Shown here: positions 19,062 through 27,918 of the stretch, piece after piece
How positions within the stretch are numbered: the stretch's first letter is position 1
How the letters are laid out: each line of letters starts with the position of its first letter
Origin: Pseudomonas abieticivorans
Lineage (GTDB): Bacteria > Pseudomonadota > Gammaproteobacteria > Pseudomonadales > Pseudomonadaceae
Assembly: GCF_023509015.1 (NCBI RefSeq)
Contig: NZ_CP094975.1
Coordinates: 4,767,501 to 4,831,500 of the forward strand
Direction: 5' to 3'
DNA length: 64,000 nt
Position numbers and translations under genes: made by a program
The notes under the pieces: model-generated
What the model was told of the DNA's origin: nothing
The model's database searches: none
The model's input: only the letters and a program-made list of their open reading frames with translations

Positions 19062-20246
19062 ATGCAGAAAACCAGTGCCACGCTGCTGATAATCGATGAT
19101 GACGACGTAGTGCGTGCAAGCCTTGCAGCCTACCTTGAAGACAGCGGCTTCAGCGTCCTCCAAGCCAGTAACGGCTTGCAGGGCCTTCAGGTATTCGAGC
19201 AGAAAAAGCCCGATCTCGTGATCTGTGACTTGCGCATGCCGCAGGTCGGCGGGCTCGAGCTCATTCGCCAGGTCACCGAGCGCGCACCGGACTTGCCGGT
19301 CATCGTGCTGTCGGGTGCCGGGGTGATGAACGATGCGGTCGAGGCCTTGCGCCTGGGCGCCTCGGACTACCTGATCAAGCCGTTGGAAGACTTGGCCGTG
19401 CTGGAGCACTCGGTGCACCGTGCGCTGGATCGCGCGCGCCTGCTGCTGGAAAACCAGCGTTACCGCGACAAGCTCGAAACCGCCAATCGTGAGCTGGAGG
19501 CCAGCCTGCATTTGTTGCAGGAGGACCAGAACGCCGGTCGCCAGGTGCAGATGAACATGCTGCCGGAAAGCCCCTGGGTGGTGGACGGTTTCAAGTTTGA
19601 ACACCAGATCATCCCGTCGCTGTACCTGTCGGGGGATTTCGTCGACTGTTTTCGCGTCGACGAGCGTCGCGTCGCGTTCTACCTGGCCGATGTCTCGGGC
19701 CATGGCGCATCGTCGGCGTTCGTCACGGTGCTGCTCAAGTTCATGACCACGCGGTTGATGTTCGAGTCGCGGCGCAGCGGCACGTTGCCCGAATTCAAGC
19801 CTTCAGAAGTACTGGGCCATATCAATCGTGGCCTGATCAACTGTAAGCTAGGCAAACACGTCACCATGGTCGGTGGCGTGATCGATGAAGACACAGGATT
19901 GCTGACCTACAGCATCGGCGGGCATTTGCCCTTGCCGGTGTTCTATACCCCGGGCCAGGTGCGTTACCTGGAAGGGCGTGGTTTGCCAGTGGGGCTGTTC
20001 AACGAAGCCACCTACACCGACCACGTGCTGGAATTGCCAGAGAGCTTCAGCTTGACGCTGTTATCTGATGGCATTCTGGACCTTTTGCCCGGCGAAACAC
20101 TCAAAGATAAAGAGGCGGCCTTGCCTGAGATAGTCAAGGAAGTCGGCGGCAGCCTGGATGGCCTGCGGCAGAAGTTTGGACTGGCCACGCTAGGGGAGAT
20201 GCCGGATGATATCGCCTTGTTGGTGCTGAGCAGGAACATTGAATGA
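19062..20246 (+). CDS. rssB: Response regulator with PP2C/SpoIIE phosphatase domain
   Basis: A 394-aa two-domain regulator. The receiver at residues 1-125 has phosphoacceptor Asp56 (LVICDLRMPQVGG) and lysine in SDYLIKPL. A coiled segment is followed by a PPM/SpoIIE-type phosphatase domain with SLYLSGDFVDCFR, FYLADVSGHGASSAF and the terminal EMPDDIALLVL metal-binding residues. In Pseudomonas the RssB-RssC pair tunes RpoS level by phosphatase and anti-sigma-antagonist switching. ATG 19062 has no strong ribosome site. Its stop overlaps the next gene by 4 nt. Confidence 0.9.
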   Translation: MQKTSATLLIIDDDDVVRASLAAYLEDSGFSVLQASNGLQGLQVFEQKKPDLVICDLRMPQVGGLELIRQVTERAPDLPVIVLSGAGVMNDAVEALRLGASDYLIKPLEDLAVLEHSVHRALDRARLLLENQRYRDKLETANRELEASLHLLQEDQNAGRQVQMNMLPESPWVVDGFKFEHQIIPSLYLSGDFVDCFRVDERRVAFYLADVSGHGASSAFVTVLLKFMTTRLMFESRRSGTLPEFKPSEVLGHINRGLINCKLGKHVTMVGGVIDEDTGLLTYSIGGHLPLPVFYTPGQVRYLEGRGLPVGLFNEATYTDHVLELPESFSLTLLSDGILDLLPGETLKDKEAALPEIVKEVGGSLDGLRQKFGLATLGEMPDDIALLVLSRNIE

Positions 20247-20725
20247 GTACCGGTAGAATCCAGTTTGCCGAACAAAGTGGCACATTCGTGCTGAAATTTG
20301 TCGGTGAAGTGCGCCTGACCCTGTGTTCGGCGTTGGATGCGACTATTGAAAAAATCTTCACTGCGCTTAATTTTTCGGCGATCGTTATCGATCTGACGGA
20401 AACGCGCAGTATCGATAGCACGACGCTTGGCTTGCTGGCCAAGTTGTCCATCTTGTCGCGGCAAAAAGTCGGCCTGTTGCCGACCGTCGTCACGACCCAT
20501 GAAGACATCACCCGGCTGCTGCAGTCGATGGGTTTCGACCAGGTGTTCAACATCGTCGGGCGGCCGATCCCGTGCCCGGAATGCTTGACCGACCTGCCGT
20601 CCCAGGACCAGTCCGAGGAAGTGGTGAGAGCCAAGGTGCTGGAAGCGCACAAGATCCTCATGGGCTTGAACGATTCCAACCGCGAAGCCTTCCACGACCT
20701 GGTCAACGCCCTGGAGCGTAGCTGA
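20243..20725 (+). CDS. rssC: Anti-sigma-factor antagonist, STAS domain
   Basis: A 160-aa STAS-domain protein. The phosphorylatable serine lies in the SpoIIAA-like segment VIDLTETRSIDSTTLGLLAKL, at residue about 56. A C-terminal extension (CPECLTDLPSQDQSEEVVRAKVLEAHKILMGL) is typical of the Pseudomonas RssC group. Translationally coupled to rssB (ATGA overlap), whose phosphatase domain is its expected partner. Confidence 0.9.
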   Translation: MSTGRIQFAEQSGTFVLKFVGEVRLTLCSALDATIEKIFTALNFSAIVIDLTETRSIDSTTLGLLAKLSILSRQKVGLLPTVVTTHEDITRLLQSMGFDQVFNIVGRPIPCPECLTDLPSQDQSEEVVRAKVLEAHKILMGLNDSNREAFHDLVNALERS

Positions 20726-20748
20726 CCTACGCCGTTGGCCCGGGCATG

Positions 20749-20776
20749 AAAAAGGCGACCCCAGGGTCGCCTTTTT
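20749..20776. terminator. Bidirectional terminator between rssC and tal
   Basis: Stem ggcgaccc (20754-20761) with gggtcgcc (20764-20771), loop CA, A5 before and T5 after. It is nearly the same sequence as the terminator after mlaA. Confidence 0.85.
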
Positions 20777-20792
20777 GCATTTCAGCCTGCTA

Positions 20793-21719
20793 TCAAGCCT
20801 TGGCCGACAGCAGCGCCTCCAGTTTCTCCTGGTCGCGCGCGAACTGGCGAATACCTTCGGCCAGCTTCTCGGTCGCCATGGCGTCCTCGTTGGACTCCCA
20901 GCGGAACTGCGCCTCGGTCAGCGGGTGGCGTGGCTCGCCGCCTTTGCCTTCGCTCAACTTGCGGGCCAACGTGCCCTGGTCTTCCGACAGCTTGTGCAAC
21001 AGCTCAGGGCTGATGGTCAGGCGGTCGCAGCCCGCCAGTTCTTCGATCTGGCTGATGTTGCGGAAGCTGGCGCCCATGACTACGGTCTTGTAACCATTGG
21101 CTTTGTAGTAGTTGTAGATACGAGTGACCGACTGCACGCCCGGGTCTTCGCCGCCGGTGTAGTCGGTACCGGTGGATTTCTTGTACCAGTCGTAGATACG
21201 GCCCACGAACGGCGAGATCAGGAACACCCCGGCATCGGCGCAGGCTGCGGCCTGGGCGAAGGAGAACAGCAGGGTCAGGTTGGTCTGGATGCCTTCCTTT
21301 TCCAATTTCTCGGCAGCGCGGATGCCTTCCCAGGTTGATGCCAACTTGATCAGCACACGGTCGCGGCCCACGCCAGCCTTGTCGTACAAGTCAATCAACT
21401 GGTGAGCCTTGCCCAGCAGCGCTTCCTGGTCGAACGACAGGCGCGCATCCACTTCGGTGGAGATCCGGCCTGGGATCACTTTCAAAATGCCGCTGCCTAC
21501 CGATACGGCAAAGCGGTCGCAGGCCAGGCCCACGTCACCCTTGGCGTCTTTCACGGCCTGGTTCAGCAGATCGGCATAGCCTGGCATCGAAGCAGCTTTG
21601 AGCAGCAGGGAAGGGTTGGTGGTGGCATCTACCGGCTTGAGCTTGGTGATGGCGTCAAGGTCACCCGTGTCGGCAACGACGGTGGTGAATTGCTTGAGTT
21701 GTTCCAGCTTGGAAGTCAT
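20793..21719 (-). CDS. tal: Transaldolase
   Basis: It transfers a dihydroxyacetone unit in the non-oxidative pentose phosphate pathway. It is 308 aa, standard for the TalB class. The start [22 protein letters not shown] and [11 protein letters not shown] are conserved; the Schiff-base lysine lies in [18 protein letters not shown]. It is convergent with rssC, with a shared terminator. The 166-bp gap to dusA on its upstream side shows no gene. Confidence 0.96.
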   Translation of the reverse strand: MTSKLEQLKQFTTVVADTGDLDAITKLKPVDATTNPSLLLKAASMPGYADLLNQAVKDAKGDVGLACDRFAVSVGSGILKVIPGRISTEVDARLSFDQEALLGKAHQLIDLYDKAGVGRDRVLIKLASTWEGIRAAEKLEKEGIQTNLTLLFSFAQAAACADAGVFLISPFVGRIYDWYKKSTGTDYTGGEDPGVQSVTRIYNYYKANGYKTVVMGASFRNISQIEELAGCDRLTISPELLHKLSEDQGTLARKLSEGKGGEPRHPLTEAQFRWESNEDAMATEKLAEGIRQFARDQEKLEALLSAKA

Positions 21720-21885
21720 GAGCGTGCTCTGTCCTGTGCGATTAGGATGACATTACCCGAGCGCCGCCTGTCGCTCAAGAGCGGCGTAGGCCGAGGCGCG
21801 CGGGCACATAAAGACTAGCCATTGGAGCACCTGCAACGGTTCAGGTTCCTGTGGAAACGGATTTATCCACGAACGGGCACGAGCA

Positions 21886-22920
21886 TCAGCGTCCTTCCAG
21901 CAAAACCCCGGCTTGATCCAGCAACGCCAATGGATCGGCCGCCTTGTGGATATCCACCGACAACAGCTGGCGAAACTTGCGCGCCCCTGGAAATCCGCTG
22001 CCCAGCCCCAGGATGTGCCGGGTAATGTGGTGCATCGCCCCACCCGCCGCGATATGCGCCGCGATATAAGGCCGCAACGCAACCAATGCCTCGGCCCGAG
22101 AAATGACCGGTGCCGTACTGCCAAACAGATCCTGGTCCACCGTGGCCAGCAGGTAGGGGTTATGGTACGCCTCGCGGCCCAGCATCACCCCATCAAACGT
22201 CTGCAAATGCGCCCGGCACTCCTCCATCGTCTTGATGCCGCCGTTGAGTACGATCTCAAGGTCGGCAAAATCAGCCTTCAACTGCGCCGCCACGTCGTAG
22301 CGCAACGGCGGGATGTCACGGTTTTCCTTGGGCGACAGGCCTTCCAGGATGGCAATGCGCGCATGCACGGTAAAACTGCCGCAACCGGCGTCGCGCACCT
22401 GGCCGACGAAATCGCACAGTTGCTCATAGCTGTCGCGCCCGTTGATGCCGATACGGTGCTTGACCGTCACCGGGATCGACACCGCATCACGCATCGCCTT
22501 CACGCAGTCGGCCACCAGGGCTGGGTGCCCCATCAGGCAGGCACCGATCATGTTGTTCTGCACCCGGTCGCTGGGACAGCCGACGTTCAGGTTCACTTCG
22601 TCGTAACCGGCTTGCTCGGCCATGCGCGCGCAAGCGGCCAAGTCGGTCGGGGTGCTGCCGCCCAATTGCAGGGCCAACGGGTGCTCGGTGTCGTCGTGGC
22701 GCAGGAAGCGCTCGTGATCACCGTTGAGCAGGGCGCCGGTAGTGACCATTTCGGTGTAGAGCAGGGTGTGGGCGGACAGCAGGCGCAGGAAGTAGCGGCA
22801 GTGGCGGTCGGTCCAGTCCATCATGGGCGCAACGCTGAAGCGCCTGGAGGGCTCAGGCCTTGTTTTTGCTGGGTTTGAGGCTGATTTCATTTGCATTTTG
22901 GTCTGCGTATTTTGTAGCAT
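21886..22920 (-). CDS. dusA: tRNA-dihydrouridine synthase A
   Basis: An FMN enzyme that reduces uridines 20/20a in the tRNA D-loop. It is 344 aa from ATG 22920. RFSVAPMMDWTDRHCRYFLR opens the TIM barrel; the catalytic cysteine is in NLNVGCPSDRVQNNMIGACLMG, with VKHRIGIN and EIVLNGGIKTMEEC further on. In-frame ATGs at 22896 and 22890 give shorter family-like starts and none has a clear ribosome site. The 5' end of dusA is a known target of phage and island integrases, and an integrase remnant lies just upstream. Confidence 0.93.
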   Translation of the reverse strand: MLQNTQTKMQMKSASNPAKTRPEPSRRFSVAPMMDWTDRHCRYFLRLLSAHTLLYTEMVTTGALLNGDHERFLRHDDTEHPLALQLGGSTPTDLAACARMAEQAGYDEVNLNVGCPSDRVQNNMIGACLMGHPALVADCVKAMRDAVSIPVTVKHRIGINGRDSYEQLCDFVGQVRDAGCGSFTVHARIAILEGLSPKENRDIPPLRYDVAAQLKADFADLEIVLNGGIKTMEECRAHLQTFDGVMLGREAYHNPYLLATVDQDLFGSTAPVISRAEALVALRPYIAAHIAAGGAMHHITRHILGLGSGFPGARKFRQLLSVDIHKAADPLALLDQAGVLLEGR

Positions 22921-22995
22921 TTTCGGGCGATTTCAGGCATTTTTTCCATGACGTTGGTACAACGTACCAACTGAACGAAGGCGTGTACCAATTCC

Positions 22996-23390
22996 ATGGC
23001 CACTATCAGAGCTCGTAAAAGAGCTGACGGTACAGTCAGCTACACCGCCCAGATCCGGATCAATCGCGATGGGGCGCAAGTCTATCAAGAGACGCAGACC
23101 TTCGCGCGCAAACAGGCCGCTCAAGCTGGATTCGACGACGTGAGGCTGAGCAATACGAGCCTGATGCAATTCGAGAAGGCAAACCGAGTAGGTGTGCCCT
23201 TGTCTGAAATCATCGACCGGTACCTAGTGGAGGTTGAGAAGCCCGCCCGCTAGGCAAGACCAAGCGTGCAACATTGAAGGCCATTTCATTGACCACCTTG
23301 GGGCAGGTGGTCGATTCGCAGATCAATAGTCAGCAATTGGTCGAGTACGCGCTTTGGCGGACGAGTAAGGCTGGCGGAGATGTCCAGCCT
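22996..23390 (+). pseudogene. Broken tyrosine-recombinase integrase (dusA-associated type)
   Basis: Reads MATIRARKRADGTVSYTAQIR... for 85 residues (22996-23253), the N-terminal arm-binding region of a phage or island integrase. The frame is lost near 23243 within aagcccgcccgctagg. The next frame continues the same protein (RPLGKTKRATLKAI...LNSQQLVEYA-like) to about 23385, where it joins the 3' end of a LysR gene. The catalytic domain (R, HxxR, Y) is absent. It is divergent from dusA, 76 bp away, the usual arrangement for integrases using dusA as attachment site. Non-functional. Confidence 0.8.
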
Positions 23391-23408
23391 CCCAGGCGGC
23401 GATCCAAC

Positions 23409-24317
23409 TCATCGCAGCGCTTTGCAGGTATCGATCAACAGCGAGCGCACCCAGCGCTGGCCCGGGTCGTGATGGGTGCGTTCATGCCAGGCTACGCTCT
23501 TGTTGAAACCCTGAATGGCCAAAGGTGGTTCGCGCAGCACAAGGTCGTCACTGTTCACGGCAAGTCGGCGGGGCACCACGGCGATGAGGTCGCTGATCCT
23601 CAGGATCTCTGGCAGTACCAGAAAGCTGGTGACCGAGATCGTCACCCGGCGTGACCGGCCCAGTTCAGCCAGCGCCTCATCGGTCACTCCGCTGAAGGCC
23701 CCGCCGGATGAAGACACTAGCACATGATCCAATTCGCAGAAACGATCAAGCGACAGTGTCCGCTTCTGGGCGGCAGGGTGGCCGGAACGCATCAGGCATA
23801 TATAGCTTTCGTCGAACAGAGGCGCGGCGTGCAGCCCCGGTGGCGTGCTGTCAGGGGTAACCAGGGCAAGGTCAACATCGCCACGGTCCATCTGCCCAGA
23901 CAACGCCTGGTTATCCACGGGCTGCACCGCGACACGAATGTTCGGCGCTTGCTGGCGCAGGGCGCTAAGAAAGGGCACCACGACCGCCCGCAAGGCGTAG
24001 TCAGTCGACGCGATGTTCACGGTCATGCTCGCCGAGGCTGGCTCGAAGGCCTGCGGCTGGAGAATAGCCTCGATATCACTGAGCAGTTGCTTGACCGGGC
24101 CCGCCAGTTGCTGGGCGCGCAGCGTGGGCACGATGCCCCGTTGGGCACGTACAAACAACGGGTCGCCAAAGCTTTCCCGCAGTCGCGTGAGCATGCCGCT
24201 GACGGCCGGCTGGGTCAGTGCCAGCCGCTCGGCCGCACGGGTCACGCTGCGTTCATCGAGCAAAGCGTCTAGGGCTTTCAGCAGATTGAAATCAAGGTGT
24301 CTGATATCAGAATTCAT
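23409..24317 (-). CDS. LysR-family transcriptional regulator
   Basis: A 302-aa regulator. The winged HTH is at residues 8-67 (LDFNLLKALDALLDERSVTRAAERLALTQPAVS) and is NodD/NahR-like in its opening; an effector-binding domain follows (VNIASTDYALRAVVVPFLSALRQ). ATG 24317 (MNSDIRHLDF) is the family start; the 18-residue extension is unlikely. It is divergent from the SRPBCC gene, 86 bp away, which it probably controls. Its 3' end abuts the integrase remnant. Effector unknown. Confidence 0.88.
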   Translation of the reverse strand: MNSDIRHLDFNLLKALDALLDERSVTRAAERLALTQPAVSGMLTRLRESFGDPLFVRAQRGIVPTLRAQQLAGPVKQLLSDIEAILQPQAFEPASASMTVNIASTDYALRAVVVPFLSALRQQAPNIRVAVQPVDNQALSGQMDRGDVDLALVTPDSTPPGLHAAPLFDESYICLMRSGHPAAQKRTLSLDRFCELDHVLVSSSGGAFSGVTDEALAELGRSRRVTISVTSFLVLPEILRISDLIAVVPRRLAVNSDDLVLREPPLAIQGFNKSVAWHERTHHDPGQRWVRSLLIDTCKALR

Positions 24318-24403
24318 GATGCTCTGAATAAAATATGACGATTGGCGTGATTCCAGCGTAGCAGCCATCATTAGCCCGGTCCATCACATACGGAGTACAT
24401 CAC

Positions 24404-24910
24404 ATGCACGAAATCATCTGGCCCGAAGGCTTTCTTCCAGGCTTCACCGAGAACTTCGTTTCCAACGAAGTCATCGTCGCCGGCCTGCAAACCGCTGACA
24501 TCTGGCCCTTGCTCAGCCAGGCACCGCGGTGGCCGACTTACTACGCCAATTCGGCGAACATCCGTTTCCACGACACCGGCCGCGAACTGGCGAATGGCGT
24601 GCGCTTCTACTTCGAGACCTTCGGCTTCCCGGTCGAGGCGCAATGCAATGAGTACGTCCCTCCGGTTGGCGACCAGCCCGGGCGTATCGCCTGGCACGGT
24701 TGGGCGGGCGAGGGCGACACCCGTTTGGATGTCCATCACGCCTGGCTGATCGAGAACCTCTCCGGTGGCCGTGTGCGCATCCTGACGCAAGAAACTCAAA
24801 AGGGTAAACCCGCCGAAGAGTTGGCCAAGGCCAAGCCGAACCCGATGATCAATGGCCATCAGGATTGGCTCGACGGCCTGGTCGGCGCCGCTGGCAAAAC
24901 CAAGGTGTAA
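24404..24910 (+). CDS. SRPBCC (polyketide cyclase-like) protein
   Basis: A 168-aa cytoplasmic protein with a START/SRPBCC-type pattern: IWPLLSQAPRWPTYYANSANIRF near the N-terminus, RFYFETFGFPVEAQCNEYVPP, then GRIAWHGWAG and a long C-terminal helix region (INGHQDWLDGLVGAA). These folds bind hydrophobic ligands or act as cyclases; no specific substrate can be assigned. Its divergent LysR neighbour is its likely regulator. Confidence 0.75.
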   Translation: MHEIIWPEGFLPGFTENFVSNEVIVAGLQTADIWPLLSQAPRWPTYYANSANIRFHDTGRELANGVRFYFETFGFPVEAQCNEYVPPVGDQPGRIAWHGWAGEGDTRLDVHHAWLIENLSGGRVRILTQETQKGKPAEELAKAKPNPMINGHQDWLDGLVGAAGKTKV

Positions 24911-24959
24911 CCATAAAGGGGTCGCGGTGTTACATCAGGAACGCGGCAAAAGCCCGTAG

Positions 24960-25460
24960 TTATTGATAAGCACCGGCTGCGTACGTCAGCTCGTAGCTGT
25001 GGCTATAGATCTCAAGAATGATGCCGAACGGGTCTTCCATGTACACCATGCGAAAAGGCTTCTCGCCCGGAAAGTACTCGCGCACCGGCATACGCTGCTT
25101 GCCGCCCGCGGCGACGATCTTCGCGGCCAGGCCTTCGACGTCGGGGTCCTGAACGCAGAAGTGGAACACGCCGGTTTTCCAATATTCGAAGTTGTTTTCG
25201 GGTTTGACCGAGTTGGGGAATTCGAAGATCTCCACGCCAATGCGATCGCCCGTCGACAGGTGGGCGATTCGGCAGGAGGCCCTGCCGGCGCCGAACACGT
25301 CGGTGCACATGACGCCCACGGCGGTGTCGTCTTCAACGATGGTGGTGGGCGGCATGATCACGTACCAACCCATGACCTCTGTGTAGAACTTGACGGCGGC
25401 ATCGAGATCAGTGACCGACAGGCCAATGTGGGAAAAGCTGCGGGGGTATACCTGGGACAT
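24960..25460 (-). CDS. VOC-family (glyoxalase/dioxygenase-like) protein
   Basis: A 166-aa protein with the paired beta-alpha-beta-beta-beta VOC fold. It begins FSHIGLSVTDLDAAVKFYTEVMGW; metal-ligand candidates are the His of SHIGLSV, the His of GVFHFCVQDPD and the Glu of FGIILEIYSHSYE. ATG 25460 (MSQVYPRSF) has GAGG about 9 nt upstream. Probably a lyase, isomerase or ring-cleaving enzyme acting on a small organic molecule. It is divergent from the LysR gene at 25558, which likely regulates it. Confidence 0.82.
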   Translation of the reverse strand: MSQVYPRSFSHIGLSVTDLDAAVKFYTEVMGWYVIMPPTTIVEDDTAVGVMCTDVFGAGRASCRIAHLSTGDRIGVEIFEFPNSVKPENNFEYWKTGVFHFCVQDPDVEGLAAKIVAAGGKQRMPVREYFPGEKPFRMVYMEDPFGIILEIYSHSYELTYAAGAYQ

Positions 25461-25557
25461 GATGGTCGACCTCATCAGAATGAACAGGTCTACAATCTAC
25501 GGCGCCGTCGCTATAATGAAAATAATCTGCCGCTGATGGTTTCGATAAGAGATATTT

Positions 25558-26424
25558 ATGCTAAACCTGCAATGGCTGCGTACCTTCAGCACCTTGGCCG
25601 AGCTGGGCAACTTCACCCGTACTGCCGAGCGGCTAGACCTCACGCAGGCGGCGGTAAGTCAGCATGTACAGCGGCTGGAGGCTGAACTGGGGCCACTGCT
25701 GATCCGCCGGCCGCGGCAGCTGGAACTGACCCCGGCCGGCGAAGCGCTGCTGTACTACTGCGCCGAGGTTGGCGCTGCCAGCCAGCGTTTGCAGCAACGC
25801 TTGTCATCAGCCGATGCCGAACAAGGTGATATCAGCCTGATCAGCCCCGGCAGTATCGGCCTGGCACTGTACCCTCACTTGCTGGAGCTGCAGCGCACCT
25901 ATCCAGGGCTGCATGTGCGCCACCGCTTCGCACCAGACAGCGAGGTCCTGGATGCCGTCCTCCAGAACCGTTTCGAACTTGGGCTGCTGACCCTCAAGCC
26001 TGACGACAAGCGTCTGTCGGTGCAGCAGTTCGCCGAAGAACCGTTGGAGCTTGTGGTGCCCGCTGGCGTCCACGTCGACAGTTGGGCTGATCTTGAACGC
26101 TTGGGTTTCGTCGACCATCCCGACGGCCAGGCCATGGCGGCACGGCTATTAAGTCGGCGCTTTCCAGGGGCGCCGGGGGTGCGTAGCTTGCCCAGTGCTG
26201 GATTCACCAATCAGATTTCGCTGATATTGGAGCCGGTGTCTCGAGGGTTGGGCTTCTCGGTGATTCCCAGGTACGCCCGCCTTTCATTTGCGCGGCCAGA
26301 GTTGATCCAGGTGATCCAGGGCGGCCAGGAAGTCATCGATACCCTGTGGCTGATCCATCGCGCGGAATGGCCATTATCGGCCCGCGCGGCACGCATGCTG
26401 GAGTGGCTGAACGGTTATTTTTGA
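25558..26424 (+). CDS. LysR-family transcriptional regulator
   Basis: A 288-aa regulator with HTH at residues 2-60 (LNLQWLRTFSTLAELGNFTRTAERLDLTQAAVSQHVQRLE) and a full effector domain. It is divergent from the VOC gene (97-bp gap). Its last 42 codons and about 50 bp downstream are repeated, with a few changes, at 29641-29817, where the rest of the gene is missing. Target and effector unknown. Confidence 0.9.
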   Translation: MLNLQWLRTFSTLAELGNFTRTAERLDLTQAAVSQHVQRLEAELGPLLIRRPRQLELTPAGEALLYYCAEVGAASQRLQQRLSSADAEQGDISLISPGSIGLALYPHLLELQRTYPGLHVRHRFAPDSEVLDAVLQNRFELGLLTLKPDDKRLSVQQFAEEPLELVVPAGVHVDSWADLERLGFVDHPDGQAMAARLLSRRFPGAPGVRSLPSAGFTNQISLILEPVSRGLGFSVIPRYARLSFARPELIQVIQGGQEVIDTLWLIHRAEWPLSARAARMLEWLNGYF

Positions 26425-26476
26425 TCGACCTGCCTTGTCGTTGTGCGGGTGCGGGAGCTGATCCTGCAAGTTGCGG
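26300..26476. repeat. Direct repeat, copy 1 (intact LysR 3' end)
   Basis: About 177 bp covering the end of the LysR gene at 25558 and the downstream DNA to ttgcgg. It matches 29641-29817 at a constant offset of 3341 bp with about a dozen differences. Similarity stops abruptly on both sides, so the unit is a defined duplication. Confidence 0.85.
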
Positions 26477-26550
26477 CTGACGCTGGAGGATGACCGGTTC
26501 ACCTATGGCAATACGTTGCACCTGGGCGGGATGTGGGGACTGCTAACTTC

Positions 26551-27174
26551 TCACTGCAAAGTCATCAGACGCTCGACAGCTAGCAGCACGGCAATCACGA
26601 CCATTGCAGCTCCCGAAACCCGGCTCACGAGAATGGCCGCCGCTGGCCTGGAAGCGAGCACCGCACGGGCACCGAAACCGACCAGTAAATACACGACGCC
26701 ACAGCTGAAGGCATGCAGCATTCCCAGCACGATGATCTGCGCTGGCACGGGTAGTGCTGCTTGGGGCTGGGTAAATTGCGGGAGTAGGGCGAGGAACAGC
26801 AGGACCACCTTCGGGTTGAGTCCGCTGACGCACAGCCCCTTGATCGCCCAACTCGACCAGGTGCCCTCATCGGGGGATTCCCCTTGCACCGGCGCAGAAG
26901 GCTTGAGCAGCATGTTGACGCCCAACCATAGCAAATATCCTGCCCCGGCCAACGTAAGCGCGGTGAGCGCGTAAGGAATTCTCACCAATACGCCGCCCAC
27001 GCCCGCAGCGACAATCAACGTTGCCAGAAGATGACCCGAAAGCATACCCGCTACGGCAGGCACTACCCTTCGCCCTTTGATTCCCGCAGAAATAGCGTAA
27101 GCCCAGTCGACGCCCGGCGTGATGACGAATAAAAAAGATACGGCCCAAAACGCCGCCAGAATGTTGAAACTCAC
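26551..27174 (-). CDS. LysE-family amino-acid exporter
   Basis: A 207-aa inner-membrane protein with six predicted helices. The LysE/RhtB signature FLFVITPGVDWAYAISAGIKGRR is at the N-terminus and the mid-protein motif GLCVSGLNPKVVLLFLALLPQF is intact. It probably exports an amino acid or related metabolite. It is divergent from an Lrp/AsnC regulator, the usual arrangement for inducible exporters. Confidence 0.88.
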   Translation of the reverse strand: MSFNILAAFWAVSFLFVITPGVDWAYAISAGIKGRRVVPAVAGMLSGHLLATLIVAAGVGGVLVRIPYALTALTLAGAGYLLWLGVNMLLKPSAPVQGESPDEGTWSSWAIKGLCVSGLNPKVVLLFLALLPQFTQPQAALPVPAQIIVLGMLHAFSCGVVYLLVGFGARAVLASRPAAAILVSRVSGAAMVVIAVLLAVERLMTLQ

Positions 27175-27306
27175 AAATTTTTCTCCACCCGTTCACCGAG
27201 CCTATGGAGGACGGCTCGGTGTTGAGTGGCAAGAATATTAAAAACTACCGGGCATTTTCTTTTTAAAGCGACACTATACTGGTCTAAAAATAGAAGGTTA
27301 TTTGAA

Positions 27307-27759
27307 ATGGATCGCATAGACCGCAAGATTCTTGCTGAGCTGCAGAAGGACGGTCGTCAATCGCTTACGGAGCTTGCAGAACGCGTGGGGCTAAGCCTGT
27401 CACCCTGCCATCGACGAGTGCGGGCGCTGGAGGATAGCGGCGCCATTCTTGGCTATCGGGCACAGCTGTGTGCATCGCGGCTGGATCTCAATTTTTCGTC
27501 CTTGGTGTTTGTGACTTTGCGCGAGGGGCATCAGGAGGCCGTCGCGGATTTTGAAGCCGCTTTGCCGGCCATCCCCTACATCGTTCAAGCGCAGCGGCTG
27601 TTTGGTGATCCCGACTACCTGTTAATGGTGGTTACGCAGGATTTACCCGCGTTTCAAAAGCTCTACGACGCGCAGTTGTCGAAGCTGCCCAACGTCCAGC
27701 GGTTGACCTCTACTCTGGTGATGAAACAGGTGATTGCTGATCGGCACCTTCCGATATAA
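27307..27759 (+). CDS. Lrp/AsnC-family transcriptional regulator
   Basis: A 150-aa regulator. The N-terminal HTH is MDRIDRKILAELQKDGRQSLTELAERVGLSLSPCHRRVRALE, followed by a RAM ligand-binding domain (SLVFVTLREGHQEAV...YLLMVVTQDLPAF). The intergenic DNA towards the LysE gene is AT-rich (tattaaaaactacc, taaaaatagaagg), as expected for Lrp-type sites. It likely controls the exporter in response to an amino acid. I chose ATG 27307 over an upstream in-frame start. Confidence 0.88.
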   Translation: MDRIDRKILAELQKDGRQSLTELAERVGLSLSPCHRRVRALEDSGAILGYRAQLCASRLDLNFSSLVFVTLREGHQEAVADFEAALPAIPYIVQAQRLFGDPDYLLMVVTQDLPAFQKLYDAQLSKLPNVQRLTSTLVMKQVIADRHLPI

Positions 27760-27918
27760 CGCATGGCTATTCCAGTGCCCACCGCAACCAGTACTGCCCT
27801 TACAAATATCCAAGGCCCGATGTTCTTTCACCGAACGCAGTGGAAATCCCTCTAGCTAATGCCCGCGTGGGCGGCGACCCTTTCATTCTGATTGCCACGA
27901 GCCCGAGACATACCTGCT

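Noticed and set aside
26470..26550. Open peptide RLTLEDDRFTYGNTLHLGGMWG after the LysR gene
   Set aside because: Looks protein-like but is too short and has no start or family I can name; possibly another gene scrap.
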